Source: Dyadobacter bucti
GTDB taxonomy: Bacteria; Bacteroidota; Bacteroidia; Cytophagales; Spirosomataceae
DNA length: 45,971 nt
Reading direction: 5' to 3'
NCBI RefSeq assembly: GCF_005869225.1
Contig: NZ_SWFP01000022.1
Location: 1-45,971 of the forward strand
Under the pieces are notes generated by a model. The model had not been told where the DNA came from. It searched no databases and worked only from the letters and a program-made list of their open reading frames with translations. Positions 33,403-41,877 of the stretch are shown here, piece by piece. Positions within the stretch are counted from its first letter, which is position 1, and each line of letters starts with the position of its first letter. Position numbers and translations under genes: made by a program.

Positions 33403-35469
33403 ATGGAAAATCACCATAACCACGAGCATCATCCGAAGAAGCCGGCGGAAAGCATGCATTCTATACCGGAATCTGCTGATCAGCAGCATGCCCCTACACC
33501 GCAAAATGATGAGCATGCAGGCCATGACAAACATGCAGGGCATCACACAGAAGATTTTTTAAAACGCTTCTGGATCTGTATGGCCATCACTGTGCCTATT
33601 TTGTTGTTATCGCATATGATCCAGCAGATGGCCGGAATCGACTGGACCTTTCCCGGTGACCAGTATGTGCTTTTGGCACTTAGCACTGTCATCTACTTTT
33701 ATGGAGGTTGGCCGTTTCTGACAGGCCTTATCAGGGAGCTTAAAAGTAAAAATTTGGGCATGATGACCCTGGTTGCAGTAGCTATAACAACTGCTTATGT
33801 GTACAGTGTGGCCGTGGTTTTCGGACTGGAAGGGATGGACTTCTTTTGGGAGCTTGCCACCCTGATTGATATCATGCTGATTGGTCATTGGCTGGAAATG
33901 AAATCCCAGATGGCTGCTTCGCAAGCCCTGGAATCGCTGGTCGCTTTGCTGCCTTCAATGGTGCATCTCGAAAAAGACAACCAGGTAACAGACATCCCTT
34001 TAAAAGACCTTCGCAGTGGTGATGTATTGCTTGTTAAACCCGGAGAAAAGATACCAGCCGATGGTGTGATTTTGGAAGGCAGTTCCTATGTGAATGAGAG
34101 TATGCTGACCGGGGAAAGCGTTCCGGTGCAGAAAAAGAAAGATGATAAAGCAATTGGAGGCGCGATTAATAGCGATGGAGTCCTAAAAATCCATGTTACC
34201 GGTGCAGGGGATGACACCTACCTGCAAAAGGTAATCAGCATGGTCAAGACGGCGCAAAGTACCAAATCCAATACGCAGAACCTGGCTGATAAGGTTGCCA
34301 AATGGTTAACGTTGGTTTCCATTACTGTTGGGGTGGTCACTTTTATTGTCTGGTATACAAACGGCCAGGATCTGGCATTTGCTTTGGAACGAATGGTTAC
34401 GGTTATGGTGACTTCCTGCCCGCATGCACTAGGGGTTGCGATCCCATTGGTTATTGCTATTTCAACAACGCTTTCAGCAACGCATGGCCTTTTAATCCGG
34501 AACCGTACCGCTTTTGAGAATGCCCGCAAGCTTACAACTATTATTTTTGATAAAACCGGCACACTTACCAAAGGCTCCCATGAAATTCAGCAGATCATAC
34601 CCATTGGAGATCAGTTTTCATCCGATCAGATATTGCAATATGCGGCGGCAATTCAGCAAAACTCCGAACACCATATTGCACATGGGGTCATGCGCAAGCT
34701 AAAAGAGAAAGGATTAGAGCTGTGGGCTTCTACCGATTTCAACTACATGCAGGGTATTGGCGTAACAGGTACAGTAAACGGAAAAAAAGTAGTGGCTGCC
34801 GGCCCCAATTATTTTGAACAGGAAAACAACCCTGTGCCTGCTATTCCGGATCAGGTAGACCAGGCGACCGACACAGTAAACTTTATTCTTATCGACGGTA
34901 AACCGGTAGGCCTGATCACATTTGCGGATAGTATCAGGGAAAGCGCAGCACAGGCCGTTGCTGAGTTGAAAAAGATGAATATTAAAACCTTTCTTTTGAC
35001 CGGTGATAATGAGAAAATAGCGGAAGCGGTCAGTAGAAAGCTGAACATGGATGGGTATCTGGCTAATGTGTTGCCCCATCAAAAGCAGGATAAGGTTAAG
35101 GAATTTCAAGATAAGGGAGAGATTGTTGCCATGACTGGTGATGGTGTAAATGATGCGCCCGCACTCGCACAGGCCGATGTTGGCATTGCCGTTGGTTCGG
35201 GGACCGATGTGGCAGCTGAAACCGCCGATATTATCCTGGTAAACAGCGACCCTATGGATGTAGTACAAATGATCACCTTCGGTAGGGCTACTTACAGAAA
35301 AATGGTACAAAACCTGGCTTGGGCAATCGGTTATAACGTCATAGCAATCCCGTTGGCTGCCGGTGTGCTATATCCCTCTTTTATGTTAAGCCCTGCGATG
35401 GGAGCAGTCCTGATGAGTGCATCCACGATCGTGGTTGCCATTAATGCAAAGCTACTTAGGGTAAATTAA
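33403..35469 (+). CDS. copB: CopB-type copper/silver P1B-ATPase
   Basis: A 688-aa inner-membrane pump. The N-terminus is His-rich (HHNHEHHPKK, then EHAGHDKHAGHH) instead of an HMA domain. Eight helices are expected. The transport motif is CPH (339-341), the phosphorylation site DKTGT (Asp383), with TGES and GDGVND hinge motifs. CPH with a His-rich N-terminus defines the CopB subgroup, which exports Cu. It starts 147 bp after the oxidase gene, with no obvious terminator between. Confidence 0.92.
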   Translation: MENHHNHEHHPKKPAESMHSIPESADQQHAPTPQNDEHAGHDKHAGHHTEDFLKRFWICMAITVPILLLSHMIQQMAGIDWTFPGDQYVLLALSTVIYFYGGWPFLTGLIRELKSKNLGMMTLVAVAITTAYVYSVAVVFGLEGMDFFWELATLIDIMLIGHWLEMKSQMAASQALESLVALLPSMVHLEKDNQVTDIPLKDLRSGDVLLVKPGEKIPADGVILEGSSYVNESMLTGESVPVQKKKDDKAIGGAINSDGVLKIHVTGAGDDTYLQKVISMVKTAQSTKSNTQNLADKVAKWLTLVSITVGVVTFIVWYTNGQDLAFALERMVTVMVTSCPHALGVAIPLVIAISTTLSATHGLLIRNRTAFENARKLTTIIFDKTGTLTKGSHEIQQIIPIGDQFSSDQILQYAAAIQQNSEHHIAHGVMRKLKEKGLELWASTDFNYMQGIGVTGTVNGKKVVAAGPNYFEQENNPVPAIPDQVDQATDTVNFILIDGKPVGLITFADSIRESAAQAVAELKKMNIKTFLLTGDNEKIAEAVSRKLNMDGYLANVLPHQKQDKVKEFQDKGEIVAMTGDGVNDAPALAQADVGIAVGSGTDVAAETADIILVNSDPMDVVQMITFGRATYRKMVQNLAWAIGYNVIAIPLAAGVLYPSFMLSPAMGAVLMSASTIVVAINAKLLRVN

Positions 35470-35474
35470 ATGCT

Positions 35475-35648
35475 ATGGTTATGACAAATCAACAATTTGA
35501 TGAGTTTGTTAAGAACAGGCTGGAATCTTTCCGGCCTGTTTACCTGTGTAGGGACTGGCTTGATTTAAATGAGCGGCTGGAAAGAAGGAACAAAATACCA
35601 AAGTCTTTTTATACAGCCGGTCGAAATAAACGCAATCGGTCAAGATAA
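35475..35648 (+). CDS. 57-aa small basic protein after copB
   Basis: Starts five bases after the copB stop, so it is probably co-translated. Sequence starts MVMTNQQFDEFVKNRLESFR, then PVYLCRDWLDLNERLERR and a basic tail KRNRSR. An internal ATG at 35481 is an alternative start. It is soluble, helical and has a single Cys. No family recognised. Confidence 0.5.
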   Translation: MVMTNQQFDEFVKNRLESFRPVYLCRDWLDLNERLERRNKIPKSFYTAGRNKRNRSR

Positions 35649-35734
35649 GATCAGCCACCACTTTCTCAGTAAGTTGGCTGCACTAAACGTCTTCTGATGA
35701 AGTTGAATTCACAAAACTATGCACACCTAATAGC

Positions 35735-35751
35735 TAATTGTGTAATAAAAT
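35735..35751 (+). promoter_or_regulatory. 17-bp motif shared by the two copper transcription units, copy 2
   Basis: TAATTGTGTAATAAAAT, identical to 20100-20116. It is 42 bp upstream of the CopA start and 16 bp before the -7 element at 35768, where an activator or alternative -33 element would sit. Confidence 0.6.
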
Positions 35752-35767
35752 CTTATGTGCTTCAGCT

Positions 35768-35775
35768 TAGTTTTG
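35768..35775 (+). promoter_or_regulatory. -7 promoter element of the copA operon
   Basis: TAGTTTTG fits TAnnTTTG, 18 bp before the copA ATG. No TTG lies at the normal 19-21 bp distance, so this promoter probably needs an activator, perhaps at the 17-bp motif just upstream. Confidence 0.55.
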
Positions 35776-35793
35776 TATAAATAAATCAAGACA

Positions 35794-38055
35794 ATGGAAG
35801 CACTTATTTCAGATAATTCAAGCATTAAAAAAGCTTCGGATAAATATATAAAGAAAACCTTTCCGGTCCTTGGAATGACCTGCGCGGCCTGCGCGGTAAG
35901 TGTGGAAAGCATGCTTAAATCCGCCAAGGGAGTCCACGATGCTGGCGTTAATTATGCCAATCAGACAGCTTGGGCTGAATATGACCAGACCGTTAAGCCT
36001 GTTGACTTACAGAATCTAATCCGCTCTGTTGGTTACGATCTGATTGTTGATTCGCAAGACCCACAGCAAGAGCAGCAAGATGCTCAGCTCAGTCACTATA
36101 AGCAGTTAAAAAGACGTACGCTCTGGGCTGCCCTTCTTTCTTTTCCGATTGTCGTAATTGGGATGTTCTTTATGGACGCGCTGCCTTACGGCAACTGGAT
36201 TATGATGGCCCTTTCAGCGCCAGTGGTATTTTATCTTGGACGAAGCTTTTTTATGAATGCCTTTAAGCAGGCCACGCATGGAAAAGCCAATATGGATACC
36301 CTGGTGGCGCTAAGTACTGGGATTGCTTTTGTGTTTAGTGCCTTTAACACCATCTATCCTGAATTCTGGCATAACAGGGGCTTGCATGCTCACGTATATT
36401 ATGAAGCAGCAGCTGTTGTCATTGCATTTATTTCCCTTGGAAAACTATTGGAAGAAAAGGCAAAGTCCAATACTTCGTCTGCGATAAAGAAATTGATAGG
36501 CTTGCAACCTAAAACGGTCAGGGCTATTGTCAATGGTGTAGAGCAGGAAATATCAATCGCGGCAGTAAAGGTTGGTGATATCCTGCTGGTCAGGCCTGGC
36601 GAAAAAATCCCGGTTGATGGAGTTGTGACAGATGGAAGCTCATTTGTGGATGAAAGCATGATCAGCGGGGAGCCCGTGGCAGTGGAAAAAAGCCAGGGAG
36701 AACAAGTATTTGCAGGGACAATTAATCAGAAGGGTAGCTTTCAATTTAAAGCCCAGAAAGTAGGGGGTGATACAATCCTTGCCCAGATTATCAGGATGGT
36801 CCAGGACGCTCAGGGAAGTAAAGCTCCGGTTCAAAAGCTTGTGGACAAGATAGCCGGTATATTCGTGCCAGTCGTGATCGGTGTTGCTGCGCTGACTTTT
36901 CTGACCTGGATGCTGGTTGGATCAGAAAACGCTTTTACACATGCATTACTTACTTCTGTGACAGTGCTGGTAATTGCGTGCCCGTGCGCACTTGGGCTTG
37001 CAACACCTACCGCAATCATGGTAGGTATTGGAAAAGGCGCAGAAAATAACATCCTAATTAAAGATGCCGAAAGTCTTGAGCTAGGCCATAAGGTAAATGC
37101 GGTTATTCTGGATAAAACAGGCACAATTACTGAGGGCAAGCCCATTGTCACAGACATTTCCTGGAATGTAATAAACGGTGATCAAAGGTTATACAAACAA
37201 ATCTTGCATGCTATGGAGGCTCAATCTGAGCATCCATTAGCAGAAGCGGTAGTTGTTAGCCTCAAAGAAGATAGTTTCGAAGCCCTGCGTTTGGAGAAAT
37301 TTGAAAGTATAACCGGTTTGGGAGTAAGCTCATTTTATCAGGGGACCCGGTATTTTATCGGCAATCGCAAACTAATGGAGCTAAATACAATCAGCATAAA
37401 CAATCAACTTTCCCTTGAAGCAGAACAATGGCAGCACCAGGCCAAAACGGTAATTTTCTTTGCAGACTCCAAGCAGGTACTAGCCATCATAGCCATTGCC
37501 GATAAAATCAAACTTACTTCACGTCAGGCCATTGAAACGCTGCAAAACCGCGGCATTCAGGTTTATATGCTTACTGGTGACAATAAACAAACGGCAGCTG
37601 CGGTAGCAGAGCAGGTAGGTTTGAAACACTACAGAGCAGACGTAATGCCTTCACAAAAAGCAGAGTTCGTAAAACAGCTGCAAGCAGAAGGAAAAATTGT
37701 AGCCATGGTTGGCGACGGGATCAATGACAGTCATGCCCTGGCGCAGGCAGATGTTAGCATTGCCATGGGCAAAGGATCAGACATTGCTATGGACGTAGCA
37801 AAGATGACACTAATTACATCTGATTTGAACATGGTGCCCAAAGCATTACGGCTTTCAGCTAAAACAGTTAAAACTATAAAACAGAATCTTTTCTGGGCCT
37901 TTATCTACAACCTGATCGGTATACCTCTTGCAGCAGGTCTGTTGTATCCTGTCAACGGCTTCTTACTGGATCCAATGATTGCAGGAGCAGCAATGGCGCT
38001 TAGTTCAGTTTCTGTTGTAAGCAATAGTTTGAGATTGAAAGCAGCAAAACTTTAG
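35794..38055 (+). CDS. copA: CopA-type Cu(I) P1B-ATPase
   Basis: A 753-aa inner-membrane exporter. One N-terminal HMA domain has GMTCAAC (Cys30, Cys33). The transport motif is CPC (396-398), with DKTGT (Asp440), SGEP actuator and GDGIND hinge. CPC plus HMA marks the Cu(I)/Ag(I) subgroup that removes cytosolic copper. It begins a separate transcription unit with copZ, DUF305 and csp genes. Together with CopB it gives the plasmid two distinct copper ATPases. Confidence 0.94.
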   Translation: MEALISDNSSIKKASDKYIKKTFPVLGMTCAACAVSVESMLKSAKGVHDAGVNYANQTAWAEYDQTVKPVDLQNLIRSVGYDLIVDSQDPQQEQQDAQLSHYKQLKRRTLWAALLSFPIVVIGMFFMDALPYGNWIMMALSAPVVFYLGRSFFMNAFKQATHGKANMDTLVALSTGIAFVFSAFNTIYPEFWHNRGLHAHVYYEAAAVVIAFISLGKLLEEKAKSNTSSAIKKLIGLQPKTVRAIVNGVEQEISIAAVKVGDILLVRPGEKIPVDGVVTDGSSFVDESMISGEPVAVEKSQGEQVFAGTINQKGSFQFKAQKVGGDTILAQIIRMVQDAQGSKAPVQKLVDKIAGIFVPVVIGVAALTFLTWMLVGSENAFTHALLTSVTVLVIACPCALGLATPTAIMVGIGKGAENNILIKDAESLELGHKVNAVILDKTGTITEGKPIVTDISWNVINGDQRLYKQILHAMEAQSEHPLAEAVVVSLKEDSFEALRLEKFESITGLGVSSFYQGTRYFIGNRKLMELNTISINNQLSLEAEQWQHQAKTVIFFADSKQVLAIIAIADKIKLTSRQAIETLQNRGIQVYMLTGDNKQTAAAVAEQVGLKHYRADVMPSQKAEFVKQLQAEGKIVAMVGDGINDSHALAQADVSIAMGKGSDIAMDVAKMTLITSDLNMVPKALRLSAKTVKTIKQNLFWAFIYNLIGIPLAAGLLYPVNGFLLDPMIAGAAMALSSVSVVSNSLRLKAAKL

Positions 38056-38105
38056 TATTTATAAGCAAGTTTAGTAGTGTGATTATATAATTCAAATAAC
38101 AACCA

Positions 38106-38315
38106 ATGGAATCTTTAAAATTTAAAACTAATATCAAATGTGGTGGATGTGTAGCAAAAGTCACACCAGGCTTAAATGAAACCGCCGGGGTCGATCAATG
38201 GGAAGTGGATATCAACAATCCGGAAAAAATCCTGACTGTAAATAGTGACGGTAACGGAGATCAAATCATCTCAGCTGTGAAGGATGCGGGTTTTGTGATT
38301 GAGAAGATCGACTAA
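38106..38315 (+). CDS. CopZ-like copper chaperone (HMA domain)
   Basis: A 69-aa single HMA domain; metal site CGGC (Cys12, Cys15). The usual Met-x-Cys is replaced by Ile-Lys-Cys-Gly-Gly-Cys, typical of Bacteroidota homologues. Cytosolic, it would bring Cu(I) to CopA, which is encoded 50 bp upstream in the same unit. Confidence 0.88.
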   Translation: MESLKFKTNIKCGGCVAKVTPGLNETAGVDQWEVDINNPEKILTVNSDGNGDQIISAVKDAGFVIEKID

Positions 38316-38412
38316 CCCTATTATCAATATCCAGGCGCTGTTGGCATAGTTGTTTTAAAGTTATGGGGCTGATCGGAAACTATATTAACTCTTAATTTAA
38401 AATGACAAACCC

Positions 38413-39036
38413 ATGAAACCAGCGTACAAAATTCTAGGGCTTGCGGCCATGATGGCCTTTTCAACTGCATGCTCCGATGACGATGATGACAACAAAATTG
38501 CCATCCAGGCTCATGACGATAATCAAATGATGACCGTTATGCACGACATGATGGATGAGATGCAAACCATGAAGCCCACCCAGGATCCTGATATTGATTT
38601 TGCTGCCATGATGAAAATGCATCATATGGGTGCCATTGATATGGCCAAACTGGAATTAGCATCTGGAAGCAACAGCGAAATGAAAGCCAAAGCACAAGCG
38701 ATCATCGATGCACAACAAAAAGAAATAGCTCAGCTAGATTCGTTTTTGACCAAGGCTACACCTACAACCATGAACATGGACTTCCATATGAAAATGATGG
38801 AGGGAATGGACCGGATGGGAAAACAATCTGATCTGCAAATCATCAACGGCAACATAGATCAGGACTTTGCCACATTGATGATAGAACATCACAAAAGCGC
38901 CACTGAGATGGCACAGATGCACTTATCGATGGGCAAGAACGCAGATCTTAAAGAAATGTCTTCTATGATCATCCAGGAGCAGAACAAAGAAATAGCCGAT
39001 TTCCAGACCTGGCTATTGGCTAACAGAAATAACTAA
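38413..39036 (+). CDS. DUF305 lipoprotein (Met/His-rich)
   Basis: A 207-aa lipoprotein (lipobox STAC then an Asp run). It contains two copies of the DUF305 helical unit, each with MMxxHHxxAxxMA (FAAMMKMHHMGAIDMAKLEL and LMIEHHKSATEMAQMHLSMG). DUF305 is a four-helix, ferritin-like fold with Met/His clusters, frequent in copper islands. Periplasmic copper binding is probable. The csp gene follows after 23 bp. Confidence 0.87.
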   Translation: MKPAYKILGLAAMMAFSTACSDDDDDNKIAIQAHDDNQMMTVMHDMMDEMQTMKPTQDPDIDFAAMMKMHHMGAIDMAKLELASGSNSEMKAKAQAIIDAQQKEIAQLDSFLTKATPTTMNMDFHMKMMEGMDRMGKQSDLQIINGNIDQDFATLMIEHHKSATEMAQMHLSMGKNADLKEMSSMIIQEQNKEIADFQTWLLANRNN

Positions 39037-39059
39037 TCACCAATCTAACCTTAAATTTT

Positions 39060-39404
39060 ATGGCACATCAACAATTTAAAGAATGTATCGATGTCTGCGT
39101 GGCATGCGCCATTGCTTGCAGCCACTGCGCGACTGAATGTTTAAAAGAAGAGCAGGTAGAACATATGGCAAGGTGCATCCAGCTTGATTTAGAGTGCGCT
39201 GCTATCTGCCGAAGTGCAGCTGAAGTGATGAGCCTTGGTAGCAGTTTTAGTGCGCATCTATGCCGGGTTTGTGCAGACGCTTGTAATGCGTGTGCCGATG
39301 AATGTGAAAAACACGCAGAGATGGGTATGGATCATTGCCGTGAGTGTGCAGAAGCTTGCCGGAACTGCGCCCAGGCTTGTGAAAAAATGGCTACGTCAGT
39401 TTAA
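39060..39404 (+). CDS. Csp-like four-helix-bundle copper storage protein
   Basis: A 114-aa protein with 19 Cys spaced CxxC / CxxxC along four helices (CIDVCVACAIACSHCATEC; CRVCADACNACADEC; CRECAEACRNCAQAC). This is the Csp family, where thiols line the bundle core and store many Cu(I). No signal peptide, so it is the cytosolic (Csp3-like) form. It closes the copA-copZ-DUF305 run. Confidence 0.9.
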   Translation: MAHQQFKECIDVCVACAIACSHCATECLKEEQVEHMARCIQLDLECAAICRSAAEVMSLGSSFSAHLCRVCADACNACADECEKHAEMGMDHCRECAEACRNCAQACEKMATSV

Positions 39405-39639
39405 AGTACTGGAAAATAGTAAATACAGCGACTATGTAATTTGACTAAATTGACCAGAGTACACAGTTGCTGTAATTATTGGGCTGGCGTTATTTTCATA
39501 CCAATAAATGACAAAACGAAAGCATAATGCTGTCATAAAATCTTAGTTAACTGCTACCAACAATGCAAGGTGCAGTTTACAATCTTTGACCAGATCAAAA
39601 AACTTGCAACAAGTTTATCGAAATACAGAATGAGGTAAA

Positions 39640-39676
39640 AAAAATGAGAGTGTCTACAAGACACACCCCCATTTTT
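39640..39676. terminator. Bidirectional terminator between converging genes
   Basis: AAAAATG ... GTGTCT-ACA-AGACAC ... CATTTTT: two paired segments with an internal loop. The A- and T-runs on the two sides serve the copper unit from the left and the His-rich gene from the right. Confidence 0.6.
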
Positions 39677-39690
39677 CTGAAATTAAAAAA

Positions 39691-39912
39691 TCATGAAATT
39701 GGATCACTATGACCTTGCTCATGACTTTGAATATGATGTTCGGCTGCAGCGTTTGCATGGTGGTCTGCCAAAGTATGGTGACCAAAAGCCAAATAAGCTT
39801 CATGTGCTTCTTGCTCGTGCTCCCCCGATTCATGCAGCTGTTGAGCCTTTTGATGGTGCTTGGCAGCCTCACCAAAATGGTAAGCTGCTTCTTTATGATG
39901 ATTATGTTCCAT
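39691..39912 (-). CDS. Small His-rich metal-binding protein
   Basis: 73 aa, no signal peptide, 14 His in an Ala/Glu-rich helical body (EHNHHKEAAYHFGEAAKHH, HHANAAAEHHIQ). Comparable His/Ala-rich small proteins occur in many Bacteroidota. Metal binding (Cu, Ni or Zn) is likely from composition only. The overlapping forward-strand frames are hydrophobic mirrors of its codons, so the minus frame is preferred. It converges with the csp unit. Confidence 0.65.
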   Translation of the reverse strand: MEHNHHKEAAYHFGEAAKHHQKAQQLHESGEHEQEAHEAYLAFGHHTLADHHANAAAEHHIQSHEQGHSDPIS

Positions 39913-40400
39913 GAGATATAAGTTTTAAGGCTGTAGCTAAAAAACTATGCCCAAACAAAGAATCTCTATTGCCGTAACTTAGCTTGAAGTGGTAGCAAAA
40001 TAACATTTGGCAGTAAACGCAATTTCACGGGTATGACTGTTCAAAAGTTTAAAAATAATATTCGGTGGAAGCTGCCTCCAAGGAACTTTGGTAGTGAGAG
40101 AAACCCGCAATAAAAACTATTGGGTGAGTGAGCAAACAGAACTCCTGCCATCAGGGTGAACTCTTCACAGATGATAGCTCAGTATGGCCTGACTCTCGTC
40201 AAGATTAATAATTTGGGAAGAGCAGCAATAGCCGGAAAACAGGATGATCAATATAAATTCAACCTTCGCAACCTTGGCTTAACAGTCCATATATGCATGA
40301 TGGGCATACGCTGCATTTTAAGAAATACACAGACAGGGTTCGAAATCTAAAAAATCAGCCCCTAAAACTGATCACAAAATGGCAAAAAAGCATTTCCATA
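39913..40400. other. Intergenic, nothing firm
   Basis: A 64-codon frame at 40156-40350 has no family resemblance and I do not call it. The left edge must hold the promoter for the leftward His-rich gene. Confidence 0.3.
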
Positions 40401-41333
40401 TTAAAAGAACAAAGGCTTTAAGCGGACTCCGGTTTTATCCATTTGAAGAGATGGGGAAGGAATTTTAACCGAATTGGCCATAAAACAAAGTGTCCTTAAA
40501 ATTTTGCTGCGTGTTTTAATTTTGGTCAGGTCAATATCCATAGATACATAGTATTGCCGATAGGGATCAAAGCCCAGCTGCTGACTACGGTTTTTTTGCG
40601 CAGATACCATATTATTAATACCATAACCGACTGAAAAACAAAGCCAGGCAGGCCATGATGTATTTGCTCCAAAAGATCGGGGGCTAAATGAAAGCCAGTA
40701 TGTTTGACCATTATAATCCTTAAGCCATCGTTGGGAGTAAGTAGAACCTAAAAGTTCCGGTCGCATGGCTGCCAGTGAAGTATATTGAAATGAGAATTTG
40801 GGTTGAATACGGATTTCATCCCACAGCGCTATCTGGCCCAGATATACAACTGAGCCAAAAACATTGGCAACCATATCCCCGGGCGAAAAGCCGTATTCGG
40901 GCGAAAATCCGTCCAGGATTTCTATTGGTGTCTGAAAAAGCACCCCGGATATTGCCCCATAAATCAAAATCTGCTTTTTACTCAATCCAGCCTTTTGGTA
41001 AAGTGCAGCTGTGTGGCGTGCAATCTGATAGGACGTATAAAAGTGACCAACTTTGTCAATCTGCAGCCAGTCACGGCTATCATCCTGGATTCTAAATTTG
41101 GTAAGCGGGTCTTTATACCATGATTTACTAAGTCCATAAATACTGCCGGCATAGACAGCCGATTGACCTGCAAATATTGCACGCAATAAAACATAATTTG
41201 GCCTTTTTGTGCTATCACCTTCATCATGAACCTTTTCGGCCTGGGCATTCACGATTGGTAAGACCAGGATAAAAAGCATCACAGACATCACCAAGCCACA
41301 ACGTATAATTTTTGAACAGTTAGTAAAACTCAT
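40401..41333 (-). CDS. DUF2279 protein (YfiM-like), exported
   Basis: A 310-aa protein with a long N-terminal signal region (helix at about 12-30, ending VNAQ). The DUF2279 core is visible: DKVGHFYTSYQIARHTA, IEILDGFSPEYGFSPGDMVAN and a following small-residue helix. These proteins are envelope-located with unknown function. C-terminal segments (FSFQYTSLAAM, YYVSMDIDLTKIK) are beta-rich. No operon partner. Link to metal resistance is not evident. Confidence 0.8.
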   Translation of the reverse strand: MSFTNCSKIIRCGLVMSVMLFILVLPIVNAQAEKVHDEGDSTKRPNYVLLRAIFAGQSAVYAGSIYGLSKSWYKDPLTKFRIQDDSRDWLQIDKVGHFYTSYQIARHTAALYQKAGLSKKQILIYGAISGVLFQTPIEILDGFSPEYGFSPGDMVANVFGSVVYLGQIALWDEIRIQPKFSFQYTSLAAMRPELLGSTYSQRWLKDYNGQTYWLSFSPRSFGANTSWPAWLCFSVGYGINNMVSAQKNRSQQLGFDPYRQYYVSMDIDLTKIKTRSKILRTLCFMANSVKIPSPSLQMDKTGVRLKPLFF

Positions 41334-41877
41334 TTTTCAACTATATCCAATAAAATTCTTAAAATTTCAGGTGAACCTTTTAATCTTCACCGTTTTCGTG
41401 CTTGACACTTACAGGCTTATCCCCGAAGGATCTCGCCTGTAATTTTATTACTTTATACGCAACTCTTTACCATAAATACTCGTAGAAAGCTAAAATGAAT
41501 GGTATGCGCGAGTTTAATCTGCCGACTCTGCGGTTGCCCGCAGGGCCCAAAGAGGCCGTAAGATTTAAAATCTGTTGTTCAAACAGTTTGTAACTAATCT
41601 ATGGACATATGCCTTTGGTGTGAAACCACACATCAGGCAAGGTTAAGAGCTATCTATCTCTGATTTAAACAACCCAAAGTCGAACAGTCTTTATCAATCG
41701 ATAACAGGTACAGGTCAAAATACGGGTGAGCTTGATAAATTCAATATTAACTGATAAGTGATTGATGGGTGTTTGCACACTGAGCTTGCTGAAAAACCGG
41801 CATCATGACAGGCTCCGGAACAGTGGTTGGATCAAGCAAGAAAAACTCTGAGGACCTTTCGAAAATATCCACACAAT
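41334..41877. other. Intergenic with a nested hairpin
   Basis: TTACAGGC (41409-41416) pairs with GCCTGTAA (41435-41442) around an inner ATCC/GGAT stem, followed by TTTTATT, so it looks like a rightward terminator with no gene before it. A second hairpin, CTGCGG-TTGC-CCGCAG, lies at 41528-41543. No gene; an open frame from 41827 into the next gene lacks an ATG. Confidence 0.4.

Noticed and set aside
40156..40350. 64-codon forward frame in the gap before the DUF2279 gene
   Set aside because: No recognisable motif, no promoter consensus, atypical composition.
41827..41877. Upstream extension of the barrel-protein gene (LDQARKTLRTFRKYPHN)
   Set aside because: It begins with TTG, and it may be the tail of a lost sigma-factor gene; ATG 41878 is the better start.
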